Notes under the pieces: model-generated
What the model was told of the DNA's origin: nothing
The model's database searches: none
The model's input: only the letters and a program-made list of their open reading frames with translations
Source: an uncultured Actinomycetes bacterium
GTDB lineage: Bacteria > Actinomycetota > Thermoleophilia > Gaiellales > F1-60-MAGs149
NCBI GenBank assembly: GCA_903847495.1
Contig: CAINDT010000082.1
Span: 1-14,838, forward strand
Reading direction: 5' to 3'
Length of the DNA: 14,838 nucleotides
Made by a program: the position numbers and the translations under genes
Part shown: positions 7,109-13,348 of the stretch, one piece after another
Layout: the number at the start of each line of letters is the position of its first letter
Numbering within the stretch: the first letter of the stretch is position 1

Positions 7109-8344
7109 ATGGCCGACGTCATCGTCATCGGAGCAGGGCTCGCGGGCCTCAACTGCGCCGCGCTGCTGCGCGAGCACGGCATCGACGTGGAGGTGGTGGA
7201 GGCCTCCGACGGCGTCGGCGGGCGTGTCCGCACCGACCACGTCGACGGCTTCCTGCTGGATCGCGGCTTTCAGGTGCTGTTCGACGGCTATCCCGAGGCC
7301 AAACGGGCGCTGGATCTCGACGCGCTTGACCTCAAGGCCTTTCAGCCCGGAGCCGACATCTGGTGGGATGGCCGCATGCGCACCATCGGCCATCCGCTGC
7401 GCGACCCACGCTCCGTCCCGCAGGCGCTCAAGGCCGGCATCGGTGGCCCCGGCGATGTGAAGGCCGCGGCCACGTGGCTGCGGCAGGCGAAGCCGCTGGC
7501 GACTGCGACCGCGCCCGAGACGACCGCGGATCAGCGTCTGCGCGATCTCGGCTTCTCCGATGCCGTGCGCGAGCGCTTGCTGCGCCCGCTCTACCGCGGT
7601 GTCTTCCTCGATCCCGACCTGAACGTCTCGAGCCACCTGATCGATCAGGTCTTCAGCCAGATGGCCTCCGGTCGCACCGTCGTTCCGGCGCGGGGCATGG
7701 GCGCGATTGCCGAACAGCTCGCCGCGCGTCTCGCCGGCGGCAGCATTCATCTGAACGAGCGCGTCACGAAGGTCGGCGAGGGCAGCGTCGAGCTGGCCTC
7801 CGGCACGACGCTGCACGCTGAGCACGCGGTCGTGATCGCGGCCGGCACCGTCGACGCCTGCGCGCTCGCCGGCATCCCCGCACCCGACGCACGCAGCTCG
7901 ACGTGCCTCTGGTACGCCGCCGCCTCCTCGCCGGCGGGTAAGCGCATCGTCCTCGATGGCGACGGCACCGGCCCGGTCAACAACGTCGCCGTCATGAGCG
8001 AGGTCGCGCCGTCGTACGCGCCCGCCGGCCAGTCGCTGATCGCCGCGTCGTGCGTCGGTCTGCCTGCTGGCGACGATGCAGCGCTCGACGCCGCAGCGCG
8101 GACGCAGCTGACGACCTGGTTCGGCAGTCGCGTCCACACGTGGGACCTGCTCCGCATCGATCGCATCGAGTGGGCGCAGCACGCCCAGCCCCCCGGTTCG
8201 CTGTCGAGCGGCGTTCGTTGGCTGCGCGATAAGGTCGTCCTGTCCGGCGACGGCACGGAGAACGCGTCGATCGATGGCGCCCTGCGTGCCGGGCGCCGTG
8301 CTGCCGACCTCGTGATCGCGGCCACCGTGGCCGCCAAGGTCTGA
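7109..8344 (+). CDS. FAD-dependent amine-oxidase/phytoene-desaturase-like oxidoreductase
   Basis: This 411-residue flavoprotein has an N-terminal Rossmann fingerprint (VIVIGAGLAGLNCAALL, about 4-20). The ribose-binding glutamate is at the end of the second strand (VEVVEAS), followed by the GGRVRT motif (37-42) and DRGFQVLF (51-58). The C-terminal FAD motif (VVLSGDGTENASIDGALRAG, about 379-398) completes the pattern of the NAD(P)/FAD-dependent amine-oxidase superfamily. That superfamily includes phytoene desaturases and protoporphyrinogen oxidases. The substrate cannot be read from sequence, and no carotenoid or haem gene is nearby. No signal peptide is seen, so it is probably cytoplasmic. It is transcribed divergently from the Fpg/Nei gene and lies 4 bases before another flavoprotein, so the two are almost certainly co-expressed. 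Confidence 0.88.
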   Translation: MADVIVIGAGLAGLNCAALLREHGIDVEVVEASDGVGGRVRTDHVDGFLLDRGFQVLFDGYPEAKRALDLDALDLKAFQPGADIWWDGRMRTIGHPLRDPRSVPQALKAGIGGPGDVKAAATWLRQAKPLATATAPETTADQRLRDLGFSDAVRERLLRPLYRGVFLDPDLNVSSHLIDQVFSQMASGRTVVPARGMGAIAEQLAARLAGGSIHLNERVTKVGEGSVELASGTTLHAEHAVVIAAGTVDACALAGIPAPDARSSTCLWYAAASSPAGKRIVLDGDGTGPVNNVAVMSEVAPSYAPAGQSLIAASCVGLPAGDDAALDAAARTQLTTWFGSRVHTWDLLRIDRIEWAQHAQPPGSLSSGVRWLRDKVVLSGDGTENASIDGALRAGRRAADLVIAATVAAKV

Positions 8345-8348
8345 GCCG

Positions 8349-9497
8349 ATGAAGGTCGTCGTTGTCGGACTCGGGGTGATGGGGCTGCCGACGGCGCGCG
8401 CCCTCGCCGATCGCGGCCACGAGGTGATTGGCATCGATCGCCACGGCATCTCCGCCCCGGCGGGCTCGTCGGCCGGTGCCACCCGCATCTTCCGCTTGGC
8501 GCACGATCGCCCGGGCGACATCGTGCTGGCTCGCAAGTCGCTCGAGCGCTGGCGCGCGCTCGAGGCCGGCTCGGGCGAGCAGTTGCTCGACCACGTTGGC
8601 CTCGTGCTGCGCGGCGACCTAGCGCCGGCCTGGGCCGCGACACTGCGCGATGCGGGCGTGCCGGTCGAGGAGTTGGACGCGGCCGGCGTGCAGAGGGTCT
8701 TCCCCGAACTCGCGCACCGTCCGCAGGAGCCAGCGGCCTTCGTGCCCGATGACGGCGTGCTGTTCGCGGCCAAGGGACTCGCCGCGATGGCGGCTGCAGC
8801 GCGCGCGGCCGGGGCCGAGCTGTCTACGCCCGAGCGCATGCTCGAGCTGGAGGAGACGCCGGCGGGCGTGCGCGTCACGACCAACCTGCGCGTGCTCGAC
8901 GCCGACATCGCGGTGCTCGCCGTCGGACCCTGGGCGCAGACCGTGCTCGAGCCGCTCGGCATCCGCCTGCCGCTCGCGCCCGGGATCGGGCAGGTCTCGT
9001 ACTGGCGCGGGGGCGGTGCCTGGGAGCGCCGGCCGTCGCTGATCGACTTCGTGGCGCCCGACAAGATGGGCGTCTACGGTCTGCCGACGCCGGGCAAGGG
9101 CTACAAGATCGGCCTCGACTACGGCTGCGAGGCGACGTGGGATCCTGATGCCACGGCATGGCCGCATCGCGGCTACGAGGAGGAATGCAATCGGGACTGG
9201 GTCATCAGTCACGCACCCGGCCTCGCCTCCGATGGCCCGCACCTCACCGAGTCGTGCCCGTGGACGCTGACGCCCGACAACGAGTACTTCATCGACCGCC
9301 GCGGCCCGATCACCGTGGCGACGGGCTGCTCCGGCCACGCCTTCAAGTTCATGCCGATCATCGGCGAGCTGATCGGCGACATCGCCGAGGGCAAGCCGGC
9401 CTGGGCCGAGGCCGACATCTACGGCATCGATCGCATGGCACCCGACACGCCGTTCGAACGCGTCGAGACCCCGATGGGTCCGCGCGTCGGCATCTGA
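8349..9497 (+). CDS. Monomeric sarcosine oxidase-like flavoenzyme (DAO family)
   Basis: This 382-residue protein matches the monomeric sarcosine oxidase/N-methyltryptophan oxidase group, enzymes that oxidise N-methyl amino acids to release formaldehyde and H2O2. It has a Rossmann start (VVVVGLGVMGLPTARAL). The substrate/flavin segment is ATRIFRLAH (44-52) with R46 and R49. K253 in GKGYKIGLDYG corresponds to the oxygen-activating lysine. C303 in ESCPWTLTPD sits at the place of the covalent-flavin cysteine, and GCSGHAFKFMPIIGE (326-340) includes K333. Family members are about 370-390 residues, so it is full length. The exact substrate is not predicted; sarcosine, N-methyl-tryptophan or pipecolate are possible. 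It lies 4 bases after the preceding flavoprotein, with an AAGG about 9 bases before the ATG. A GcvT-fusion gene about 1 kb downstream could use the released one-carbon unit, but this is inference. Confidence 0.9.
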   Translation: MKVVVVGLGVMGLPTARALADRGHEVIGIDRHGISAPAGSSAGATRIFRLAHDRPGDIVLARKSLERWRALEAGSGEQLLDHVGLVLRGDLAPAWAATLRDAGVPVEELDAAGVQRVFPELAHRPQEPAAFVPDDGVLFAAKGLAAMAAAARAAGAELSTPERMLELEETPAGVRVTTNLRVLDADIAVLAVGPWAQTVLEPLGIRLPLAPGIGQVSYWRGGGAWERRPSLIDFVAPDKMGVYGLPTPGKGYKIGLDYGCEATWDPDATAWPHRGYEEECNRDWVISHAPGLASDGPHLTESCPWTLTPDNEYFIDRRGPITVATGCSGHAFKFMPIIGELIGDIAEGKPAWAEADIYGIDRMAPDTPFERVETPMGPRVGI

Positions 9498-9525
9498 CGC
9501 ATCGTCTCGCGCGGGCATCTGACGC
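9489..9525 (+). repeat. 12-base direct repeat across the oxidase stop codon
   Basis: GGCATCTGACGC occurs at 9489-9500 and again at 9514-9525, 25 bases apart. The first copy contains the stop codon of the oxidase gene; the second lies just after it. It looks like a small tandem duplication of the gene's 3' end. Confidence 0.6.
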
Positions 9526-9550
9526 CCCCGACGATCCGGCCGCACGCGCT

Positions 9551-9590
9551 TCGCTGGACAAGATGGGCCCGGGCCCACCTTGTCCAGCGA
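9551..9590. repeat. 40-base near-perfect palindrome (copy 1)
   Basis: The two 20-base arms, 9551-9570 and 9571-9590, are reverse complements except at one position. The core is GGACAAGATGGGCCC meeting GGGCCCACCTTGTCC with no loop; the difference is A on the left where G would be needed. In the - strand transcript that position can still pair as G-U. The outer TCGCT/AGCGA bases extend the match beyond copy 2. There is no T-tract, so an intrinsic terminator is not obvious. Confidence 0.9.
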
Positions 9591-9747
9591 CGTGTGATGC
9601 CTTCCGCACGCGAATGTGGCGCGAATTCCGCCTACGCGTGCCGAAAGCGCGCCATCGCAACCCTGCGTCACGGGTGCACGCACCGACCGGGTGACATGAC
9701 GGCACACCGGCGCACACACGGCGCGCAGAAGCGTGTCGCGCGTGGTG

Positions 9748-9777
9748 GGACAAGATGGGCCCGGGCCCATCTTGTCC
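9748..9777. repeat. 30-base perfect palindrome (copy 2)
   Basis: GGACAAGATGGGCCC (9748-9762) is followed directly by its exact reverse complement (9763-9777). It shares the whole core with copy 1, 197 bases upstream, while the surrounding bases differ. Two nearly identical palindromes with unrelated flanks suggest a dispersed repeat family (REP- or MITE-like) or a protein-binding element, rather than chance. Confidence 0.93.
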
Positions 9778-9853
9778 AAATCGGCCCGGATCGACGGTTC
9801 GGGTGCGAAGCGCGAATACCGGTTTGCACCAGTCTCGCGCGGAGCACACACGC

Positions 9854-9859
9854 GAAGAT
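9854..9859 (+). promoter_or_regulatory. Candidate -10 for a leaderless transcript
   Basis: GAAGAT lies 7 bases before the ATG at 9867, the spacing that would place the transcription start on the A of the ATG. The GAGGG directly before the ATG is too close to act as a Shine-Dalgarno. Confidence 0.35.
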
Positions 9860-9866
9860 ATGAGGG

Positions 9867-10514
9867 ATGGATCGATTCGCACAGCTGGCGCGCACCGACG
9901 CGCCGACGCTTGACCTGCTTGCACTGGCGATCGCCGGTGCGCTGCGCGACGTGGATCAGGAGCTGGCGCTGGCCGAGCTCGACCGGCTCGCCGGTGAGGT
10001 GGTGCTCGGCGGTGTGGGGGAGACGGGGCTCGAGCAGGTCGAGGCGCTCCGCACCGTGCTCGGGCGGCGCGAGGGCTTCCTCGGCGACGTCGAGGAATAC
10101 GACCATCCGGACAACTCGATGCTCGATCTGGTGCTGGAGCGCAAGCGCGGACTGCCGATCCTGCTCAGCGTCGTCTGGATCGAGGTCGGACGACGCGTCG
10201 GCATCCCGATCCGCGGCGTCGGCCTCCCGGGCCACTACGTGGCGGGCTGGTTCGGCGACGGTGATCCGATCCTGATCGATCCCTTCAAGGGCGGCATCCT
10301 GCTCGCGGACCCGCCGCCGGGGCGCATCGTGCAGACTCCGGTGCACCTGACGGCGCTGCGCATGCTCTCTAACCTCGTGGCGTCGTATGAGCGCCGCGGC
10401 GACGTCGGGCGATCCCTCAAGGCCGCACAGCTGCGGCTCGAGCTGCCGCTCGGCGATCGCGACATGAAGGTGATGGAGTTCGAGCACCGTCGGCTCGGTG
10501 CGCGTATGAACTAG
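9867..10514 (+). CDS. SirB1-family transglutaminase-like protein
   Basis: This 215-residue protein matches the SirB1/transglutaminase-like family. The core block is EEYDHPDNSMLDLVLERKRGLPILLSVVWIEVGRRVGIPIRGVGLPGHYV (about 76-124), followed by LIDPFKGG (136-143). In the transglutaminase fold the triad is Cys-His-Asp. Here the His (H123) and Asp (D138) positions are present, but the nucleophile position is serine (S101), and the protein has no cysteine at all, so a cysteine-protease-like activity is not expected. The C-terminal part (about 160-195, LSNLVASYERRGDVGRSLKAAQL) looks like one TPR-type helical hairpin. The cellular role of the family is unclear. The start is ATG with a leaderless-type -10. 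The next gene follows after 43 bases but has its own -10-like element. Confidence 0.88.
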   Translation: MDRFAQLARTDAPTLDLLALAIAGALRDVDQELALAELDRLAGEVVLGGVGETGLEQVEALRTVLGRREGFLGDVEEYDHPDNSMLDLVLERKRGLPILLSVVWIEVGRRVGIPIRGVGLPGHYVAGWFGDGDPILIDPFKGGILLADPPPGRIVQTPVHLTALRMLSNLVASYERRGDVGRSLKAAQLRLELPLGDRDMKVMEFEHRRLGARMN

Positions 10515-10544
10515 TCGGACATGCACGAGATGACGGATTCGGTC

Positions 10545-10550
10545 TAGGAT
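10545..10550 (+). promoter_or_regulatory. Candidate -10 (TAGGAT) for a leaderless transcript
   Basis: TAGGAT is close to the TATAAT consensus and ends 7 bases before the ATG at 10558. No Shine-Dalgarno precedes that ATG, so transcription probably starts at or next to the start codon. The -35 region is poorly conserved (TGCACG at 10522-10527 with a 17-base spacer is the best placed). Confidence 0.5.
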
Positions 10551-10557
10551 CCCGTCC

Positions 10558-12555
10558 ATGCATTCGTCCTACGCACTCAACTCCGAGGACTTCTCCGTCG
10601 AGCGCGACGGCGTCTCCGCTCCGCTGAACACCCTCTGGCCAGGTGGCTACAAGAACGGCGACCGCTTCTGCGTCGTGATGGGCACGCCGATGGATGCGGT
10701 GGGCTGCTCGAACCTGATCGGCGGTACGAACACGCTGTTCTACGACCACCTGCGCGAGACGCGGGGCAATGCGAACTTCTTCCGCTACGCCGACACGTAC
10801 ATGATCGGCGTGGACTGCGAGCCCGGCGACTGGAACCAGCTCGACGTGTGGCCGATGCACAAGTTCATCAGCATCATGTCGCCCACCGCCGAGTCGCTGA
10901 TCCACACGATCAACGATCGCCGCATCACGCACCTCGCGATTCCGGAGACCGGCATCCGCGTGCGCGGCCCTGTCGTGCTGTCGACGTGGAACTCGTTCCT
11001 CGACACGATCAAGTGCGTCGTGCTCTACAACCCGCTCACAGGCAAGGCCCGCGAGGCCGACGTCAAGCTGCTGGGCAACAAGGTGATCGAGTCGTACGTC
11101 GAGCAGGCGATCTTCACGACACCGGGCCTCGGTGCCGGCGCGCAGGCACGCTACCGCCGCATCCGCCGCAACCTCGATCAGGAGCCGATGCGCTGCCTCG
11201 AGGAGTACCGCACGCTGCCGAACCCGGCCGCCGCCCGCGCCCTGCTGGGCGTCTCCGAGGTGCTGCCGCCCGGTCATCAGCCGCCGGACCTGCGCCAAGC
11301 GCCGCTTGTGATCATCCCCGTCGACACCCCGATCGCCGCCGCCGACCAGGAGGGTTCACCTCCCGCTGAGGCGCCGGGCATCGAGGTCGTCGAGCCGCCC
11401 GCACCGGAGGTCTCCACCGAGGGGCTGCGCAAGACGGCATTCGACGCGATCCTGCGGCGCCACGGTGGCACGTTCGCCGAGTGGGAGGGCTGGAGTTGGA
11501 TCTCCGACTTCGGCGATCCCATCGACGAGCACCACGCGGTCCGCGAGACCGTCGGCATCTGGGACGAGTCGCCGCTGCAGAAGTGGATCTTCCGTGGCCC
11601 CGACGCGCTCAAGGCCGTCGACTACTGCTTCGCGAACGACATGGCCTCGATGCAGGTCGGTCAGGCGCGCTACTCCTGCTTCCTCGATGAATACGGCCGC
11701 ATGCTCGGCGACGGCGTCGCCTTCAACACGGGCGATCCGACCGGTGCGGGCATCCTCGTGGTGACCGCGCTGCCGAGCGACGTGGACCAGTTCCGCCGCG
11801 TCTCGCAGCAGCAGGGCTTCGACGTCGAGATCCTCGATCGCACAGAGGAGTGGCCGCACATCCAGGTGCAGGGACCGAAGTCGCGCGAGCTGATCAGCGC
11901 GATGACCGACTTCGATGTCGACACGCTCAAGTACTTCCGCTTCACGACCGAGCCGATCACGATCGGCGGCATCGCGGGCTGCTACCTGGCACGCACCGGC
12001 TACTCGGGCGAGCTCGGCTACGAGATCTACGTGCCGAAGGCTGGCGCCGAGGCGCTCTGGCAGGAGCTGCTCAACGAGGGCGCGTCGCGCGGCATCCGCC
12101 AGTACGGCCTCGCCGCCGTCGAGTCGCTCCGCATCGAATCGGGCCTGATCTTCATCGGCTACGACTACTTCCAGGGTCTGACGTCGCCGTTCCACATGAA
12201 CCTGGACCGCACGATCAATCTGGAGACGGGTGACTTCGTCGGGAAGCAGGCGCTCGTCGACGAGCTGGCCGGCGGCATCACGCATCGCCTCACCACGCTG
12301 GTCGTGGCGGGCAACGAGGCGCCGGACTACGGCGCCGACGTCTTCGTCAACGGTCGCGGTGTCGGCAAGCTGCTGTCGCCGTCGGCGGGACGCTCGCCGA
12401 GCGTTGATCGCCTGATCGGCATGGCGTGCATCGAGGCCGAGCTCGCCGAGCCGGGCAATCGCGTCGAGGTGGCGCTGCCCGACGGTCGTCTCGTCCCGGC
12501 CTACACCGACACGTTCCCGATCTACGACCCGGAGAAGAAGCGACCGCGCTCGTGA
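10558..12555 (+). CDS. Unknown N-terminal domain fused to GcvT-like aminomethyltransferase
   Basis: This 665-residue protein has two parts. Residues about 290-660 are a folate-dependent aminomethyltransferase domain of the GcvT/T-protein family. Typical blocks are HHAVRETVGIWDESP (325-339), YGRMLGDGVAFN (379-390), RTGYSGELGYEIYV (479-492), LAAVESLRIESGLIF (518-532) and GDFVGKQALV (558-567). Known relatives move a one-carbon unit from an aminomethyl carrier or methylated amine to tetrahydrofolate. Residues 1 to about 235 form a compact domain I do not recognise, rich in aromatic residues, with cysteines at 38, 50, 87 and 153. A Pro/Ala/Glu linker (about 236-288) joins them. Ordinary T-proteins are about 365-375 residues, so the front is an addition. 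No signal peptide is seen. The gene ends in a GTGA overlap with the racemase-like gene. The substrate is unknown, and no lipoamide-carrier gene is nearby. Confidence 0.88.
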   Translation: MHSSYALNSEDFSVERDGVSAPLNTLWPGGYKNGDRFCVVMGTPMDAVGCSNLIGGTNTLFYDHLRETRGNANFFRYADTYMIGVDCEPGDWNQLDVWPMHKFISIMSPTAESLIHTINDRRITHLAIPETGIRVRGPVVLSTWNSFLDTIKCVVLYNPLTGKAREADVKLLGNKVIESYVEQAIFTTPGLGAGAQARYRRIRRNLDQEPMRCLEEYRTLPNPAAARALLGVSEVLPPGHQPPDLRQAPLVIIPVDTPIAAADQEGSPPAEAPGIEVVEPPAPEVSTEGLRKTAFDAILRRHGGTFAEWEGWSWISDFGDPIDEHHAVRETVGIWDESPLQKWIFRGPDALKAVDYCFANDMASMQVGQARYSCFLDEYGRMLGDGVAFNTGDPTGAGILVVTALPSDVDQFRRVSQQQGFDVEILDRTEEWPHIQVQGPKSRELISAMTDFDVDTLKYFRFTTEPITIGGIAGCYLARTGYSGELGYEIYVPKAGAEALWQELLNEGASRGIRQYGLAAVESLRIESGLIFIGYDYFQGLTSPFHMNLDRTINLETGDFVGKQALVDELAGGITHRLTTLVVAGNEAPDYGADVFVNGRGVGKLLSPSAGRSPSVDRLIGMACIEAELAEPGNRVEVALPDGRLVPAYTDTFPIYDPEKKRPRS

Positions 12556-13304
12556 CCTGGAGCGCCGATCCGGCTGGGCCGATCGGCGTCGTCGCCGAGG
12601 GCTGGGAAGGGGTGCGCGGCGCCGAACTGCTGCGCGCCCAACTGCCGAAGGAGGACCTGCTCGTGGTCGCGGACCAGGCGTTCGCACCGTACGCGGGTCG
12701 GCGCCCGGATCAGGTGACGCAGCGCGTGCACGATCTGGCCACGGGCCTGCTCGACGAGGGGGCCAAGGCGCTGCTCCTCGCTGGGGGCTTTGCCTCCTTT
12801 GAGGCGCGGCCCGAGTTCGAGGGGTGCTCGGTGCGTGGCCTCGAGTGCGGCCTGCGCGCCGCGCTCGCCGAGGCCAAGGGGCGGCCGATCGCCGCGGTGT
12901 TCTCGTCGTCCGAGGTCAAGACGATGGTGCTGGCGAAGGCGATCCGCACGCTGCGCGGCGGCGGCAGCGTCACGCTGATCGAGCGCGGGACGGATCCCGT
13001 CGGCGATCTCCTGCTGCGCGTCCGCCGGCACGCGCCCGAGGTCGCGGTCGTGCTGCTGCTCACGCCGAGTGCGTACGCCGATTCCGCCGAGGTGCGGGAG
13101 CTCGTCGACGACGTGACGGTGATGGACGCGCTCGAGGCGGCCGCGGACTTCCTCGTCCACGACATCCGCCGCCATCGATTGCTCGCCCACCACGGCGAGC
13201 GCGCCGGCCGCATCACGGCCTTCGCCACCCGTGGCGGAACGACGGGCATCACGCGCGAGCCGCTGTCGACTGCCTCGGTCGCCGCGTTGCAGCGGCGTGC
13301 ATAG
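12552..13304 (+). CDS. Glutamate-racemase-like protein lacking catalytic cysteines
   Basis: From a GTG at 12552 this is a 250-residue protein whose whole length follows the MurI glutamate racemase plan. It has IGVVAEGWEGVRGAELLRAQ (11-30), LVVADQAFAPYAGR (37-50), a GAKALLLAGGFAS strand (70-82), GLECGLRAALAEAKG (96-110), VVLLLTPSAYAD (166-177) and an AGRITAFATRG ending (218-228). In active MurI these places read DSGVGG, PYG, ACNTAS and GCTHYP. Here the acidic residue of DSG is lost (AEG), the first cysteine is G78, the second is L170 and the histidine is P172. It should therefore not racemise glutamate by the two-cysteine mechanism. The family match is from memory of the motifs. A longer upstream open frame starts at 12426, but its extra residues are Arg-rich shadow of the GcvT gene. 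The GTGA overlap implies coupled translation with the GcvT-fusion protein, hence a likely partner role. Confidence 0.82.
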   Translation: MTWSADPAGPIGVVAEGWEGVRGAELLRAQLPKEDLLVVADQAFAPYAGRRPDQVTQRVHDLATGLLDEGAKALLLAGGFASFEARPEFEGCSVRGLECGLRAALAEAKGRPIAAVFSSSEVKTMVLAKAIRTLRGGGSVTLIERGTDPVGDLLLRVRRHAPEVAVVLLLTPSAYADSAEVRELVDDVTVMDALEAAADFLVHDIRRHRLLAHHGERAGRITAFATRGGTTGITREPLSTASVAALQRRA

Positions 13305-13348
13305 TAGTAATTTAGACTTATTTTCTCACTATCGTGTATCGTGCGGGC
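13305..13348 (+). promoter_or_regulatory. AT-rich promoter of the toxin-antitoxin-like pair
   Basis: This 44-base gap is much richer in A and T than anything else in the window, especially 13305-13333. TAGACT (13313-13318) and TATCGT (13337-13342) are spaced by 18 bases as -35 and -10, and the -10 ends 6 bases before the ATG at 13349, so the transcript is probably leaderless. TATCGT also occurs at 13330-13335, giving a short direct repeat where a repressor could bind. Confidence 0.55.

Larger units (their letters stand above)
9498..9866. other. Gene-free gap carrying two long palindromes
   Basis: These 369 bases separate two rightward genes. Short open frames cross it on both strands, but they are Arg/His/Pro-rich, run through the palindromes and resemble no protein I know, so I treat the gap as non-coding. 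It holds the 40-base and 30-base palindromes (listed separately), 157 bases of spacer between them, and a looser inverted repeat (GGTGCGAA/TTTGCACC, 9802-9830). A possible leaderless promoter for the next gene lies at the right edge. Confidence 0.6.

Noticed and set aside
4555..9064. Very long open frames antisense to the repair operon and flavoprotein genes (for example 4555-6483 + and 6767-9064 -)
   Set aside because: They lie opposite genes with clear family matches. Their products are Arg/Ala/His-rich, without domains, as expected from antisense frames in GC-rich DNA.
9060..9071. GACAAGATGGGC inside the oxidase gene, identical to part of the palindrome arm
   Set aside because: It is a 12-base match within a conserved coding stretch (DKMG) with no inverted partner next to it, so chance is more likely than a third repeat copy.
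9594..9863. Rightward 89-codon open frame in the palindrome gap as a small gene
   Set aside because: It runs through the perfect palindrome, has no ribosome binding site, and its Arg/His/Cys-rich product shows no domain-like pattern.
8619..10559. A 646-codon leftward open frame spanning the palindrome gap
   Set aside because: It covers two recognisable rightward genes and the palindromes. The Gly/Pro phrases it contains are translations of the palindromes, not conserved protein.
12426..12551. Upstream extension of the racemase-like gene to an ATG at 12426
   Set aside because: The 42 extra codons overlap the GcvT gene out of frame and are Arg-rich. MurI-like homology begins only after the GTG at 12552, which makes a standard GTGA coupling.
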